From Scandinavium lactucae (GTDB lineage Bacteria; Pseudomonadota; Gammaproteobacteria; Enterobacterales; Enterobacteriaceae), in NCBI RefSeq assembly GCF_033843265.1, contig NZ_JAWXRD010000001.1, positions 186,001-250,000 on the forward strand: 64,000 nucleotides of DNA, given 5' to 3'. Positions 8,274 through 17,982 of this stretch are shown here, piece by piece. Within the stretch, counting starts at the first letter, position 1; each line of letters begins with the position of its first letter. The notes beneath the pieces were generated by a model. It had not been told where the DNA came from. It ran no database searches and worked only from the letters and a program-made list of their open reading frames with translations. The translations under genes were made by a program, and so were the position numbers.

Positions 8274-9290
8274 TTATCTCAACGCCTTTGCAATCCACGC
8301 CGACAATTCTCGCAGCTCTTTTTCCTGTTCCGGGAAATCCACTACCAGTGCATCACACGCCTGTTGCAGTACATCGGCGCGATACAGGCAGCCCTGTAAA
8401 CGTGCGGCTAGCGCTTCAAGCGGCGCGGGATTGAGGCTGTCGGTAAAGACCTGCGTGCGGGTAATTCGCCCTTTTTCAACGTCAAAATGCAGCTCAACGC
8501 CGCCCCAGGTAAAGCGCTCATCCAGCAGGTGGGAGAAGGCCGGAGCCTGACCGAAATTCCACTCCCAACTGCTTTGCCGGGCAAAGGTTTCTGCGAAGTT
8601 AGGCAGGTCGGGGGCCTTATCCGGAGAGATGATTTCCGCCGCCACCCGCTCGCCATAATGGGCGAAAAAGGCTTCGGTCACCGCGTCGCAAATCTGTTGA
8701 TGGGTAATACCTGGCAGCAGCTCTGTCAGGTTGGCCACCCGACCCCGCACGGAGGTAATGCCTTTCGCCTGGAGCTTTTTCTTGTCGGGATTCAGGTAGT
8801 TGGCCAGGCGGCTGAGGTCGGCATTCAGCAGCAATGTACCGTGGTGAAAGCCGCGATCCATGGTTTCGCGATAGGCTGAGCCGGAGACTTTGCGATCGCC
8901 CTCGGGGGTTTTCACCACCAGGTCGTTGCGCCCGGAGGCGTCAGCGTCAATCCCTAGCGCATTCAGCGCATTGAGCACGATAGCGGTAGAAATGGTTTTG
9001 TCGTACTCCGGCTTCCCTGCCATAAAGGTAAAACAGGTATTACCAAGGTCATGGAACACCGCGCCGCCGCCGCTGCTGCGACGCGCCAGGCGCACGTTGT
9101 CTTCTTCCATACGCCGGGTGTTGCACTCTTTCCACGGGTTTTGCGCCCGGCCAATTACCACCGTATCGGCGTTACGCCACAGGAACAGCACCCGCTGGGT
9201 AGCGGGCATTTGGCGGAAAATACACTCTTCAACCGCCAGGTTAAACCATGGATCGTATGAATCAGAGATAAGCAGACGCAGGGTCGACAT
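8274..9290 (-). CDS. lplA: Lipoate-protein ligase A
   Basis: LplA activates exogenous lipoate with ATP and attaches it to lipoyl domains of 2-oxoacid dehydrogenases and GcvH. The 338-residue protein equals E. coli LplA in length. It shows the RRSSGGGAVFHDLGN lipoate/adenylate-binding loop near residue 70 and the DRKVSG lysine segment. The start at 9290 (MSTLRLLISD) was preferred over an upstream in-frame ATG because it matches the family N-terminus. The C-terminal accessory domain is present. It is 16 bases downstream of ytjB on the same strand and probably co-transcribed with it. Confidence 0.97.
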   Translation of the reverse strand: MSTLRLLISDSYDPWFNLAVEECIFRQMPATQRVLFLWRNADTVVIGRAQNPWKECNTRRMEEDNVRLARRSSGGGAVFHDLGNTCFTFMAGKPEYDKTISTAIVLNALNALGIDADASGRNDLVVKTPEGDRKVSGSAYRETMDRGFHHGTLLLNADLSRLANYLNPDKKKLQAKGITSVRGRVANLTELLPGITHQQICDAVTEAFFAHYGERVAAEIISPDKAPDLPNFAETFARQSSWEWNFGQAPAFSHLLDERFTWGGVELHFDVEKGRITRTQVFTDSLNPAPLEALAARLQGCLYRADVLQQACDALVVDFPEQEKELRELSAWIAKALR

Positions 9291-9306
9291 GGCAGATTTC
9301 CTTTCC

Positions 9307-9957
9307 TTAATTATTATCGTTCTTTTCGCCGTCATCTTCTTCCGGCACGGACTTGCTGGCGGTGAGTAAGAACGGCGACTGCTGCCAACGGGTGCGTTTT
9401 CCCTGCAACAGTGTGCGGGTCAGTACCACACCGATCGCCAGCGAAAGCAGGAGCATCAGGCGCAAAATGTTGGTGGTGTTATCGACCTGTTTGGCTTCCG
9501 TCGGTAGCGTATGGGTATCGAGCGTCAGGCGCAGGTAGCCGAGCGGTTCATTCTTGCCCTGAATAGGTTCGACGATCTGCTGATTAAAATAGCCCCCGGC
9601 TTTTTTACCGTCGAGCGCCAAACGGTCGCGGACGTTAACGCGTTCACCGGCGTGGGTCACCAGGTCGCCCTGTTCGTCATACACGCTGGCATCCAGCAGG
9701 CGGCTGTTGGTGGTCAACTGAACCAGCAGCTGATTAATTTTTTTCTCATCAGGTGTCTCTGAGCGCATTAATGGCGCAAGGTTCAGCGTAACCTGATGGG
9801 CCAGCGAGCGTGCCAGTTCCTCCATCTGCGGATCCCGCAGGCGCTGGTGGCTTTGACTGAACCACGACGCCCCTTGCATCAGGGCGACCAGCAGGGCGAG
9901 ACAGATAAGAACGATCACGGCGCGATGCAGCCGAAATTTGATTTTTGCGCGAACCAT
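9307..9957 (-). CDS. ytjB: YtjB (Smp), inner-membrane protein
   Basis: This 216-residue membrane protein is similar to E. coli YtjB/Smp (214). An N-terminal helix (VIVLICLALLVALMQGASW, about residues 13-31) and a second helix near residues 165-182 (LRLMLLLSLAIGVVL) flank a periplasmic segment of about 130 residues. The C-terminus is short and acidic (PEEDDGEKNDNN). Its function is not established. It is divergent from serB with about 100 bases between them and forms a probable operon with lplA. The family name Smp reflects an early link with the serB region, not a known activity. Confidence 0.93.
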   Translation of the reverse strand: MVRAKIKFRLHRAVIVLICLALLVALMQGASWFSQSHQRLRDPQMEELARSLAHQVTLNLAPLMRSETPDEKKINQLLVQLTTNSRLLDASVYDEQGDLVTHAGERVNVRDRLALDGKKAGGYFNQQIVEPIQGKNEPLGYLRLTLDTHTLPTEAKQVDNTTNILRLMLLLSLAIGVVLTRTLLQGKRTRWQQSPFLLTASKSVPEEDDGEKNDNN

Positions 9958-10061
9958 ATTCCACCTTTGAAAATTTGCAGCTTAATGTTGCCAGAAGCGG
10001 CGGATACAGGGTAGCCTCATGCGTTATTTTCCCTGGCTGAATCTTAATGAGTGGAGCCGTA

Positions 10062-11033
10062 ATGCCGAACAGTTTGACCTGGTGCGACCTGCCCGATGAT
10101 GTCTCTTTGTGGCCTGGACTGCCGCTGTCCTTAAGCGGCGATGAGGTCATGCCTCTGGACTATCATGCCGGGCGCAGCGGCTGGCTGCTTTACGGCCGTC
10201 GTCTCGACAAGCAGCGTCTGACCGATTACCAGCACAAACTGGGCGCGGCGATGGTGATTGTCGCCGCTTGGTGCGTTGAAGATTACCAGGTTATCCGCCT
10301 GGCAGGCTCGCTCACGCCGCGCGCGACGCGTCTGGCACATGATGACGGGCTGGACGTGGCACCGCTGGGGAAAATCCCGCATCTGCGCACCCCGGGATTG
10401 CTGGTGATGGATATGGATTCGACCGCGATTCAGATTGAATGCATCGATGAAATCGCCAAGCTGGCGGGCACCGGCGAACAGGTGTCCGAAGTCACCGAAC
10501 GTGCGATGCGCGGCGAGCTTGATTTCACCGCCAGCCTACGCCAGCGTGTCGGCACCCTGAAAGGAGCGGATGCCGATATTCTTCGTCAGGTACGTGACTC
10601 ATTGCCGCTGATGCCGGGCCTCGCGTCGCTGGTGCTGAAGCTGGAAACGCTCGGCTGGAAAGTGGCGATTGCCTCCGGTGGCTTCACTTTCTTTGCCGAT
10701 TATCTGCGGGACAAACTCCGTCTGACGGCGGCGGTTGCCAACGAACTGGAAATCCGCGACGGCGTGCTGACCGGCAATGTGATAGGCGATATCGTCGATG
10801 CACAATACAAAGCCAACACCCTGAAAAGCCTGGCGGAAACTTACGAAATCCCGGCGGCACAAACCGTCGCGATTGGCGATGGTGCCAACGACCTGCCGAT
10901 GATCAAGGCGGCGGGCCTGGGCATCGCCTATCATGCCAAACCGAAAGTTAACGAGCAGACGGAAATCACCATCCGTCACGCTGACCTGATGGGCGTGTTC
11001 TGCATACTCTCCGGCAGCCTGAATCAAAAATAA
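10062..11033 (+). CDS. serB: Phosphoserine phosphatase
   Basis: SerB dephosphorylates L-phosphoserine, the last step of serine synthesis. The 323-residue protein has an N-terminal regulatory part and a C-terminal HAD phosphatase domain. The latter shows motif I MDMDSTAIQ (nucleophile and acid/base aspartates, near residue 115), motif II ASGGFTFF, and motif III/IV GDGANDLPMIKAAGLGIAY. The start at 10062 (MPNSLTWCDLP) has GGAG seven bases upstream; the in-frame ATG at 10047 has none. radA begins ten bases after the stop, as in the conserved serB-radA-nadR unit. Confidence 0.97.
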   Translation: MPNSLTWCDLPDDVSLWPGLPLSLSGDEVMPLDYHAGRSGWLLYGRRLDKQRLTDYQHKLGAAMVIVAAWCVEDYQVIRLAGSLTPRATRLAHDDGLDVAPLGKIPHLRTPGLLVMDMDSTAIQIECIDEIAKLAGTGEQVSEVTERAMRGELDFTASLRQRVGTLKGADADILRQVRDSLPLMPGLASLVLKLETLGWKVAIASGGFTFFADYLRDKLRLTAAVANELEIRDGVLTGNVIGDIVDAQYKANTLKSLAETYEIPAAQTVAIGDGANDLPMIKAAGLGIAYHAKPKVNEQTEITIRHADLMGVFCILSGSLNQK

Positions 11034-11042
11034 GAGGTCAAC

Positions 11043-12425
11043 GTGGCGAAAGCACCCAAACGCGCATTTGTCTGTAACGAGTGTGGCGCGGATTATCCGC
11101 GTTGGCAGGGACAGTGCAGCGCCTGTCATGCCTGGAACACGATTACTGAGATGCGCATTGCCGCTTCGCCCACCGTTGCGCGCAACGAACGTCTGAGCGG
11201 TTATGCGGGCAGCTCCGGCGCGTCGAAAGTCCAGAAGCTGTCTGACATCAGCCTGGAAGAGCTGCCGCGTTTCTCCACCGGATTTAAAGAATTTGACCGT
11301 GTCCTCGGCGGCGGTGTGGTGCCGGGCAGTGCCATCCTGATTGGTGGCAACCCGGGGGCGGGGAAATCCACGCTGCTGCTGCAAACGCTGTGCAAGCTTA
11401 GCGAGCAGATGAAAACCCTGTACGTGACCGGGGAAGAGTCATTACAGCAGGTGGCAATGCGCGCGCATCGCCTCGGTTTGCCCGCTTCGAATCTCAACAT
11501 GCTGTCAGAAACCAGCATTGAGCAGATTTGCCAGATTGCCGATGAAGAGCAGCCGAAGCTGATGGTGATTGACTCCATCCAGGTGATGCACATGGCGGAC
11601 GTTCAGTCGTCGCCGGGCAGCGTGGCGCAGGTGCGTGAGAGCGCGGCCTATCTGACGCGCTTCGCCAAAACGCGCGGCGTGGCGATCGTGATGGTCGGTC
11701 ACGTCACCAAAGATGGCTCGCTGGCAGGCCCGAAAGTGCTCGAGCACTGTATCGACTGTTCGGTACTGCTGGATGGCGATGCCGATTCCCGTTTCCGCAC
11801 TCTGCGTAGCCATAAAAACCGCTTCGGCGCGGTTAATGAACTCGGCGTTTTCGCCATGACCGAACAGGGCCTGCGTGAAGTCAGCAACCCGTCGGCGATT
11901 TTCTTAAGCCGTGGTGATGAAGTGACGTCCGGCAGTTCGGTGATGGTGGTCTGGGAAGGCACGCGCCCGCTGCTGGTCGAGATCCAGGCGCTGGTCGATC
12001 AGTCGATGATGGGCAACCCGCGTCGTGTCGCGGTGGGGCTGGAGCAAAACCGTCTGTCAATTCTGCTGGCGGTATTGCATCGCCACGGCGGGTTGCAGAT
12101 GTTCGACCAGGACGTGTTCGTCAACGTGGTCGGCGGGGTGAAAGTTACCGAAACCAGCGCCGACCTGGCGCTGCTGATGGCGATGGTCTCCAGCCTGCGC
12201 GACAGGCCGTTGCCGCAGGATCTGGTGGTGTTTGGTGAGGTTGGCCTGTCCGGGGAAATTCGCCCGGTGCCAAGCGGTCAGGAACGTATCTCCGAAGCGG
12301 CGAAACACGGTTTCCGCCGCGCCATCGTGCCTGCGGCCAACGTTCCCAAAAAAATCCCTGAAGGAATGAAAGTCTTTGGCGTTAAGAAGCTTTCTGACGC
12401 TCTAAATGTCTTTGACGACTTATAA
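11043..12425 (+). CDS. radA: DNA repair/branch-migration protein RadA (Sms)
   Basis: RadA is a RecA-related ATPase that processes recombination branch intermediates. It is 460 residues, equal to E. coli. The N-terminal zinc finger has Cys11, Cys14, Cys25 and Cys28. The Walker A (GGNPGAGKST) is at about residues 101-110, the RadA-specific KNRFG motif near 255 (SHKNRFGAV), and the C-terminal Lon-like fold includes VFGEVGLSGEIRPV. It starts with GTG at 11043 behind AGAGGTCAAC. It is transcribed with serB upstream and nadR 32 bases downstream. Confidence 0.97.
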   Translation: MAKAPKRAFVCNECGADYPRWQGQCSACHAWNTITEMRIAASPTVARNERLSGYAGSSGASKVQKLSDISLEELPRFSTGFKEFDRVLGGGVVPGSAILIGGNPGAGKSTLLLQTLCKLSEQMKTLYVTGEESLQQVAMRAHRLGLPASNLNMLSETSIEQICQIADEEQPKLMVIDSIQVMHMADVQSSPGSVAQVRESAAYLTRFAKTRGVAIVMVGHVTKDGSLAGPKVLEHCIDCSVLLDGDADSRFRTLRSHKNRFGAVNELGVFAMTEQGLREVSNPSAIFLSRGDEVTSGSSVMVVWEGTRPLLVEIQALVDQSMMGNPRRVAVGLEQNRLSILLAVLHRHGGLQMFDQDVFVNVVGGVKVTETSADLALLMAMVSSLRDRPLPQDLVVFGEVGLSGEIRPVPSGQERISEAAKHGFRRAIVPAANVPKKIPEGMKVFGVKKLSDALNVFDDL

Positions 12426-12457
12426 TACAAAGCATTACTCAATTGCAGGAGGCATTC

Positions 12458-13690
12458 ATGTCGTCATTTGACTACATCAAAACCGCAATTCGCCAGAAGG
12501 GCTGCACTTTGCAGCAGGTGGCGGATGCCAGCGGAATGACCAAAGGCTACCTTAGCCAGTTGCTGAATGCCAAAATCAAAAGCCCCAGTGCGCAGAAGCT
12601 GGAAGCGCTGCACCGCTTTCTGGGGCTAGAGTTTCCGCGCCAACAGAAAAACATCGGCGTGGTGTTTGGTAAGTTCTATCCGCTGCACACCGGGCATATT
12701 TATCTGATTCAGCGTGCCGTCAGCCAGGTTGACGAGCTGCACATCATTATGGGCTATGACGAAACGCGCGATCGCGCCCTGTTCGAAGATAGTGCCATGT
12801 CGCAACAGCCGACGGTGTCTGACCGTCTGCGCTGGCTGTTGCAAACCTTTAAATACCAAAAAAATATTCGTATTCATGCCTTTAACGAAGAGGGCATGGA
12901 GCCGTATCCGCACGGCTGGGACGTGTGGAGCAACGGGGTGAAGGCGTTTATGGAAGAGAAGGGCATTCAGCCCAACACCATTTACACTTCGGAAGAAGCC
13001 GACGCCCCGCAGTTCCGCGAGCACTTAGGCACCGAGACGGTGCTTATCGATCCGCAGCGGACGTTTATGAACATCAGCGGCTCGCAAATCCGTGAAAACC
13101 CGTCCCGCTACTGGGAATACATCCCGACGGAAGTTAAACCGTTCTTCGTGCGGACGGTGGCGATTTTAGGCGGCGAATCGAGCGGCAAATCAACGCTGGT
13201 CAACAAGCTCGCCAACATCTTCAACACCACCAGCGCCTGGGAATATGGCCGCGATTATGTCTTCTCCCATCTCGGCGGGGACGAAATGGCGCTGCAATAT
13301 TCTGATTATGACAAAATCGCCCTCGGCCACGCGCAGTACATTGATTTTGCAGTCAAGTACGCCAATAAAGTGGCGTTCATCGATACCGATTTTGTCACCA
13401 CTCAGGCGTTCTGTAAAAAGTACGAAGGCCGCGAGCATCCGTTCGTGCAGGCGCTGATTGACGAATACCGTTTTGATCTGGTTATCCTGCTGGAAAATAA
13501 TACCCCGTGGGTGGCCGATGGCCTACGCAGTCTCGGCAGTTCGGTGGACAGAAAAGAGTTCCAGACCATGCTGGAAGAGATGCTCCATGAAAACAATATT
13601 GAGTACGTTCACGTGGAAGAACCGGATTACGACGCGCGCTTCCTGCGCTGTGTTGAACTGGTGAAGCAGATGATGGGTGAGCAGGGCTAA
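12458..13690 (+). CDS. nadR: Trifunctional NAD regulator / NMN adenylyltransferase / ribosylnicotinamide kinase
   Basis: NadR represses NAD-biosynthesis genes and salvages nicotinamide riboside. Its three parts are visible in order. An HTH domain occupies about residues 1-58 (LQQVADASGMTKGYLSQLL). A nucleotidylyltransferase domain starts at VVFGKFYPLHTGHIY (HxGH type). A kinase domain has Walker A GGESSGKST near residue 235. The start at 12458 (MSSFDYIK, behind AGGAGG) gives 410 residues, as in E. coli; an in-frame ATG five codons upstream is ignored. A bidirectional terminator separates it from convergent ettA. Confidence 0.97.
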   Translation: MSSFDYIKTAIRQKGCTLQQVADASGMTKGYLSQLLNAKIKSPSAQKLEALHRFLGLEFPRQQKNIGVVFGKFYPLHTGHIYLIQRAVSQVDELHIIMGYDETRDRALFEDSAMSQQPTVSDRLRWLLQTFKYQKNIRIHAFNEEGMEPYPHGWDVWSNGVKAFMEEKGIQPNTIYTSEEADAPQFREHLGTETVLIDPQRTFMNISGSQIRENPSRYWEYIPTEVKPFFVRTVAILGGESSGKSTLVNKLANIFNTTSAWEYGRDYVFSHLGGDEMALQYSDYDKIALGHAQYIDFAVKYANKVAFIDTDFVTTQAFCKKYEGREHPFVQALIDEYRFDLVILLENNTPWVADGLRSLGSSVDRKEFQTMLEEMLHENNIEYVHVEEPDYDARFLRCVELVKQMMGEQG

Positions 13691-13695
13691 ATAAA

Positions 13696-13727
13696 AAAGC
13701 CGGGCGCGTTGAACGTCGCCCGGCTTT
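13696..13727. terminator. Bidirectional terminator between nadR and ettA
   Basis: A perfect 11-bp stem, AAAGCCGGGCG/CGCCCGGCTTT, with a 10-base loop is flanked by an A-run on the left and TTT on the right, serving the two convergent genes. Confidence 0.9.
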
Positions 13728-13758
13728 GTCATCTGCCCCGTTTCCGGGGCAATAACTA

Positions 13759-15426
13759 TTACTTCGAAATACGCTTGTACTTGATACGCTTAGGCTCCAG
13801 CGCATCTGCGCCGAGGGTGCGTTTCTTGTACTCTTCGTATTCGGTGAAGTTACCTTCGAAGAACTCAACTTTACCTTCATCCTGGTAATCCAGAATGTGG
13901 GTGGCGATACGGTCGAGGAACCAACGGTCGTGCGAGATAACCATCGCGCAGCCCGGGAACTCCAGCAGGGCGTTTTCCAGCGCGCGCAGGGTTTCGATAT
14001 CCAGGTCGTTGGTCGGCTCATCGAGCAGCAGCATGTTACCGCCAACCTGCAGCAGTTTCGCCAGATGCAGACGGCCACGCTCACCACCGGACAGTTCGCC
14101 CACGCGTTTGCCCTGATCGGTGCCTTTGAAGTTAAAGCGACCGACGTAAGCACGGCTTGGCATTTCGGTGTTGCCGACTTTCATGATATCCAGCCCGCCG
14201 GAAACTTCTTCCCACACGGTTTTGCTGTTATTCATGGAATCACGGAACTGGTCAACGGAGGCCAGCTTGACGGTTTCGCCAAGTTCAATGGTGCCGCCGT
14301 CCGCTTGTTCCTGACCGGAAAGCATCCGGAACAGGGTCGATTTACCCGCGCCGTTCGGGCCGATGATGCCGACAATCGCGCCTTTCGGCACCGAGAAGCT
14401 CAGATTGTCGATCAGCTGACGGTCGCCGTAGGACTTGCTGAGGTTGGTGACTTCAACGACTTTATCGCCCAGACGTGGTCCAGGTGGAATAAACAGTTCG
14501 TTGGTTTCGTTGCGTTTCTGGTATTCGGTGCTGTTGAGCTCTTCAAAGCGTGCCAGACGGGCTTTACCCTTAGACTGACGGCCTTTCGCGCCCTGACGCA
14601 CCCACTCCAGCTCTTTCTCGATAGATTTACGGCGCGCGGCTTCCTGAGAGGCTTCCTGCGCCAGACGCTGGTCTTTCTGCTCCAGCCACGAGGAGTAGTT
14701 GCCTTCCCATGGAATACCTTCGCCGCGGTCCAGTTCGAGGATCCAGCCTGCCACGTTGTCGAGGAAGTAACGGTCGTGGGTAATCGCGACGACGGTGCCT
14801 TCGAAGTCGTGCAGGAAACGTTCCAGCCAGGCCACGGACTCGGCGTCCAGGTGGTTGGTCGGTTCGTCGAGCAGCAGCATGTCTGGTTTTTCCAGCAGCA
14901 GGCGGCACAGGGCCACACGGCGGCGTTCACCCCCGGAGAGCGTACCAATTTTGGCATCCCAATCCGGCAGACGCAGCGCATCAGCGGCGCGCTCCAGTTG
15001 CACGTTCAGGTTGTGACCATCGTGCGCCTGGATGATTTCTTCATATTTGCCCTGCTGGGCCGCCAGTTTGTCGAAGTCGGCGTCTGGCTCAGCGTACAGG
15101 GCGTACACTTCTTCCAGGCCTTTCAGGGCGTTAACCACTTCGGACACGGCTTCTTCAACGGATTCGCGAACGGTATGTTCCGGGTTGAGCTGGGGTTCCT
15201 GCGGCAGGTAGCCAATTTTGGTGCCTGGCTGCGGGCGCGCTTCACCTTCGATATCGGTGTCGATACCGGCCATGATGCGCAACAGGGTGGATTTACCGGC
15301 ACCGTTCAGGCCCAGTACACCGATTTTTGCGCCAGGGAAGAAGCTCAGAGAGATGTTTTTAAGAATATGTCGCTTCGGCGGGACCACTTTGCCGACGCGA
15401 TGCATGGTATAAACGAATTGAGCCAC
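13759..15426 (-). CDS. ettA: Energy-dependent translational throttle protein EttA (ABC-F)
   Basis: EttA is a soluble ABC-F ATPase that binds the ribosomal E site and gates entry into elongation according to the ATP/ADP ratio. The 555-residue length matches E. coli EttA (YjjK). Two ABC domains are visible: Walker A GLNGAGKST near residue 39 with signature LSGGERRRV, and GPNGAGKST near residue 357 with LSGGERGRL. Each is followed by LLLDEPTN. There is an arm insertion in the first domain and the linker RKSIEKELEWVRQGAKGRQ. It is monocistronic and convergent with nadR. A 540-codon open frame on the opposite strand is a coding shadow. Confidence 0.98.
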   Translation of the reverse strand: MAQFVYTMHRVGKVVPPKRHILKNISLSFFPGAKIGVLGLNGAGKSTLLRIMAGIDTDIEGEARPQPGTKIGYLPQEPQLNPEHTVRESVEEAVSEVVNALKGLEEVYALYAEPDADFDKLAAQQGKYEEIIQAHDGHNLNVQLERAADALRLPDWDAKIGTLSGGERRRVALCRLLLEKPDMLLLDEPTNHLDAESVAWLERFLHDFEGTVVAITHDRYFLDNVAGWILELDRGEGIPWEGNYSSWLEQKDQRLAQEASQEAARRKSIEKELEWVRQGAKGRQSKGKARLARFEELNSTEYQKRNETNELFIPPGPRLGDKVVEVTNLSKSYGDRQLIDNLSFSVPKGAIVGIIGPNGAGKSTLFRMLSGQEQADGGTIELGETVKLASVDQFRDSMNNSKTVWEEVSGGLDIMKVGNTEMPSRAYVGRFNFKGTDQGKRVGELSGGERGRLHLAKLLQVGGNMLLLDEPTNDLDIETLRALENALLEFPGCAMVISHDRWFLDRIATHILDYQDEGKVEFFEGNFTEYEEYKKRTLGADALEPKRIKYKRISK

Positions 15427-15626
15427 GTTGGACTTCGCCTCTTTTATTTTGATGAAAAGGAGTCAAAGGCGAAGTGTAGCCTTTTTCACACGCTAATCCC
15501 AGCCAGGCGCAAGCGATAAGCGCAAAGGTAAAAAAGTGTCCTTAACGTGGCGTAAATCCGGTTGTCTGATTAGCATAAAGAGACGCGGCATGATGCTGCA
15601 TTGACCCAATTTTCAAAGGAGCGCAT

Positions 15627-17564
15627 GTGCAAAATGCTAAACCCATGACGTGGCGACTTCTGGCCGCGGGCGTTTGTCTGTTGACGGTCAGCAGTGCGGT
15701 TCACGCCGATTCACTGAATGAACAACGCAGTCGTTATAGCCAGATTAAACAGGCGTGGGATAACCACCAGATGGACGTTGTTGATCAGCTGATGCCGACG
15801 CTGAAAGACTATCCGCTCTATCCTTATCTGCAATACCGTCAGCTCACCGATGACCTGATGAATGCGCCTGCGCTAAGCGTGACGCAGTTTGTGCAGACAT
15901 ACCCGACGCTGCCCGCCGCTCGCACGCTGAAGAACCGCTTTGTGAATGAACTGGCACGTCGTGAAGACTGGCGCGGTCTGCTGGCATTCAGCCCAGACAA
16001 GCCCGGTACCACGGAAGCGCAATGTAATTACTACTACGCGAAATACAACGTCGGACAGACCCAGGCAGCCTGGGATGGCGCGAAGGATTTATGGCTGACG
16101 GGTAAAAGTCAGCCCAACGCCTGTGACCCGTTGTTTAGCGCCTGGCGTGCTTCCGGCACACAAGATCCGCTGGCGTATCTGGAACGTATTCGCCTGGCGA
16201 TGCAGGCGGGTAACACCCGTCTGGTTACCACTCTGGCCAACCAGATGCCGGGAGATTATCAAACCATCGCCTCGGCGGTGGTCAGTTTGGCGAACAATCC
16301 CAACAGCGTCCTGACTTTCGCGCAAAGCACGGGGGCGACCGATTTCACACGCCAGATGGCGGCGCTGGCATTTAGTAGCGTCGCACGTCAGGACGTGGAA
16401 AATGCGCGTCTGCTGATCCCGCAACTGGTTCAGGCGCAGAAACTCAATGAGAGCCAGACCCAGGATCTGCGCGATATCGTTGCCTGGCGTCTGATGGGCA
16501 ACGATGTCACCGCTGAACAGGCGCAGTGGCGCGATGACGCCATCATGCGTTCCGGATCGACCTCACTGGTGGAGCGTCGTGTGCGCATGGCGATTGGCAA
16601 CGGTGACCGCCGTGGGCTCAACACCTGGCTGGCACGCCTGCCGATGGAAGCCAAAGACAAAGACGAGTGGCGCTACTGGCAGGCCGATTTGCTGATGGAG
16701 CGCGGGCGCGAACAGGAAGCGAAAGATATCCTGCATTCGCTGATGCAGCAGCGCGGGTTCTACCCGATGGTGGCCGCGCAGCGTTTGGGGGAAGATTATT
16801 CCATCCGCGTTGAGAAACCAGAAGGCACGGTGGCTCCGTTGCTGGTCAATGGCCCGGAGATGTCTCGCGTGCGCGAGCTGATGTACTGGAACCAGGACAA
16901 CACCGCGCGCGGCGAGTGGGCTAATCTGGTCAGCAGCCGTAGCCGCAATGAGCAGGGCCAGCTGGCGAAGTATGCCTTTGACCAGGACTGGTGGGATCTC
17001 AGCGTGCAGGCGACGATTGCGGGCAAGCTGTGGGATAACCTCGAGGAGCGTTTCCCGCTGGCCTACAAAGACCTGTTTGTGCGCTACACCAGCGACAAAG
17101 ACATCAGCAAAAGCTATGCAATGGCGATTGCCCGTCAGGAAAGCGCCTGGAACCCGAAAGTGCGCTCCCCAGTTGGCGCGACCGGGCTGATGCAAATCAT
17201 GCCAGGCACCGCCACGCATACGGTGAAGATGTTCTCTATTCCGGGCTACAGCGGCCCGAATCAGCTGCTCGATCCTGAGACCAACATCAATATCGGCACC
17301 CGTTACCTGCAATACGTTTATCAGCAGTTTGGTAACAACCGTATCTACGCCTCAGCGGCGTATAACGCCGGGCCGGGCAGGGTCCGGACCTGGCAGGGCA
17401 ACAGCGCCGGGCGCATCGACGCGGCGGCCTTTGTTGAGAGCATTCCATTCTCGGAAACGCGCGGTTATGTGAAGAACGTGCTGGCTTATGATGCGTACTA
17501 TCGCTACTTCATGGGCGATAAGACGCAACTCCTGACCGACGACGAGTGGAAGCAACGTTACTGA
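15627..17564 (+). CDS. slt: Soluble lytic murein transglycosylase Slt70
   Basis: Slt cleaves the MurNAc-GlcNAc bond of peptidoglycan with 1,6-anhydro ring formation in the periplasm. The 645-residue precursor has a signal peptide (about residues 1-27, ending VHA-DS). A long alpha-superhelical U/L domain and a C-terminal lysozyme-like domain follow. The catalytic Glu505 of the precursor lies in RQESAWNP, followed by GLMQIMPGTA and AAYNAGPGRV. The start is GTG 15627, in frame with MQNAKPMTWRLLAAG and six bases after AAAGGA; the overlapping ATG at 15625 runs into a stop. It is monocistronic, upstream of trpR. Confidence 0.97.
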   Translation: MQNAKPMTWRLLAAGVCLLTVSSAVHADSLNEQRSRYSQIKQAWDNHQMDVVDQLMPTLKDYPLYPYLQYRQLTDDLMNAPALSVTQFVQTYPTLPAARTLKNRFVNELARREDWRGLLAFSPDKPGTTEAQCNYYYAKYNVGQTQAAWDGAKDLWLTGKSQPNACDPLFSAWRASGTQDPLAYLERIRLAMQAGNTRLVTTLANQMPGDYQTIASAVVSLANNPNSVLTFAQSTGATDFTRQMAALAFSSVARQDVENARLLIPQLVQAQKLNESQTQDLRDIVAWRLMGNDVTAEQAQWRDDAIMRSGSTSLVERRVRMAIGNGDRRGLNTWLARLPMEAKDKDEWRYWQADLLMERGREQEAKDILHSLMQQRGFYPMVAAQRLGEDYSIRVEKPEGTVAPLLVNGPEMSRVRELMYWNQDNTARGEWANLVSSRSRNEQGQLAKYAFDQDWWDLSVQATIAGKLWDNLEERFPLAYKDLFVRYTSDKDISKSYAMAIARQESAWNPKVRSPVGATGLMQIMPGTATHTVKMFSIPGYSGPNQLLDPETNINIGTRYLQYVYQQFGNNRIYASAAYNAGPGRVRTWQGNSAGRIDAAAFVESIPFSETRGYVKNVLAYDAYYRYFMGDKTQLLTDDEWKQRY

Positions 17565-17587
17565 TCCGCTGAGAGTATGTTATGCTT

Positions 17588-17605
17588 GTACTCGCTAAAG
17601 AGTAC
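17588..17605 (+). promoter_or_regulatory. TrpR operator of trpR (autoregulation)
   Basis: The 18-bp near-palindrome GTACTCGCTAAAGAGTAC lies 48 bases upstream of the trpR ATG. It matches the known trp operator consensus (GTACTAGTTAACTAGTAC) at the outer half-sites, so trpR is probably autoregulated as in E. coli. Confidence 0.88.
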
Positions 17606-17652
17606 ATTCGGCGGATGGCTCTGTGCCATCCGCCCCAACCAGGTGGCGTAAC

Positions 17653-17982
17653 ATGACTCAACAATCCCCTTATTCAGCCGCAAATGCGGAACAGCGCCAC
17701 CAGGAGTGGCTTCGCTTCGTGGAGCTGATGCGTCAGGCCTTTGCTGCCGATTTGCATCTGCCGCTTCTGAATCTGATGATGACGCCCGATGAGCGTGAGG
17801 CGTTGGGTACGCGGGTGCGGATTATCGAAGAGTTGCTGCGCGGTGAAATGAGCCAGCGTGAGCTGAAAAGCGAGCTTGGCGCGGGCATTGCCACCATTAC
17901 CCGCGGATCAAACAGTCTGAAATCAGCCCCGCCCGAACTGCGTCAGTGGCTGGAGCAGACGCTGCCAGACACTCACCGATAA
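17653..17982 (+). CDS. trpR: Trp operon repressor
   Basis: TrpR is the tryptophan-dependent repressor of trpEDCBA, aroH, mtr and itself. It has 109 residues, against 108 in E. coli. The helix-turn-helix SQRELKSELGAGIATITRGS occupies about residues 67-86, and the core LPLLNLMMTPDEREALGTR is conserved. The start at 17653 (MTQQSPYSAAN) follows GGTGGCG. The C-terminal tail (QTLPDTHR) differs from the E. coli one, and its last ten bases overlap the 3' end of convergent yjjX. The operator upstream indicates autoregulation. Confidence 0.97.
   Translation: MTQQSPYSAANAEQRHQEWLRFVELMRQAFAADLHLPLLNLMMTPDEREALGTRVRIIEELLRGEMSQRELKSELGAGIATITRGSNSLKSAPPELRQWLEQTLPDTHR

Noticed and set aside
13897..15519. 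540-codon open frame opposite ettA
   Set aside because: It mirrors the ettA coding frame (antisense shadow), has no recognisable domain and no ribosome-binding site.
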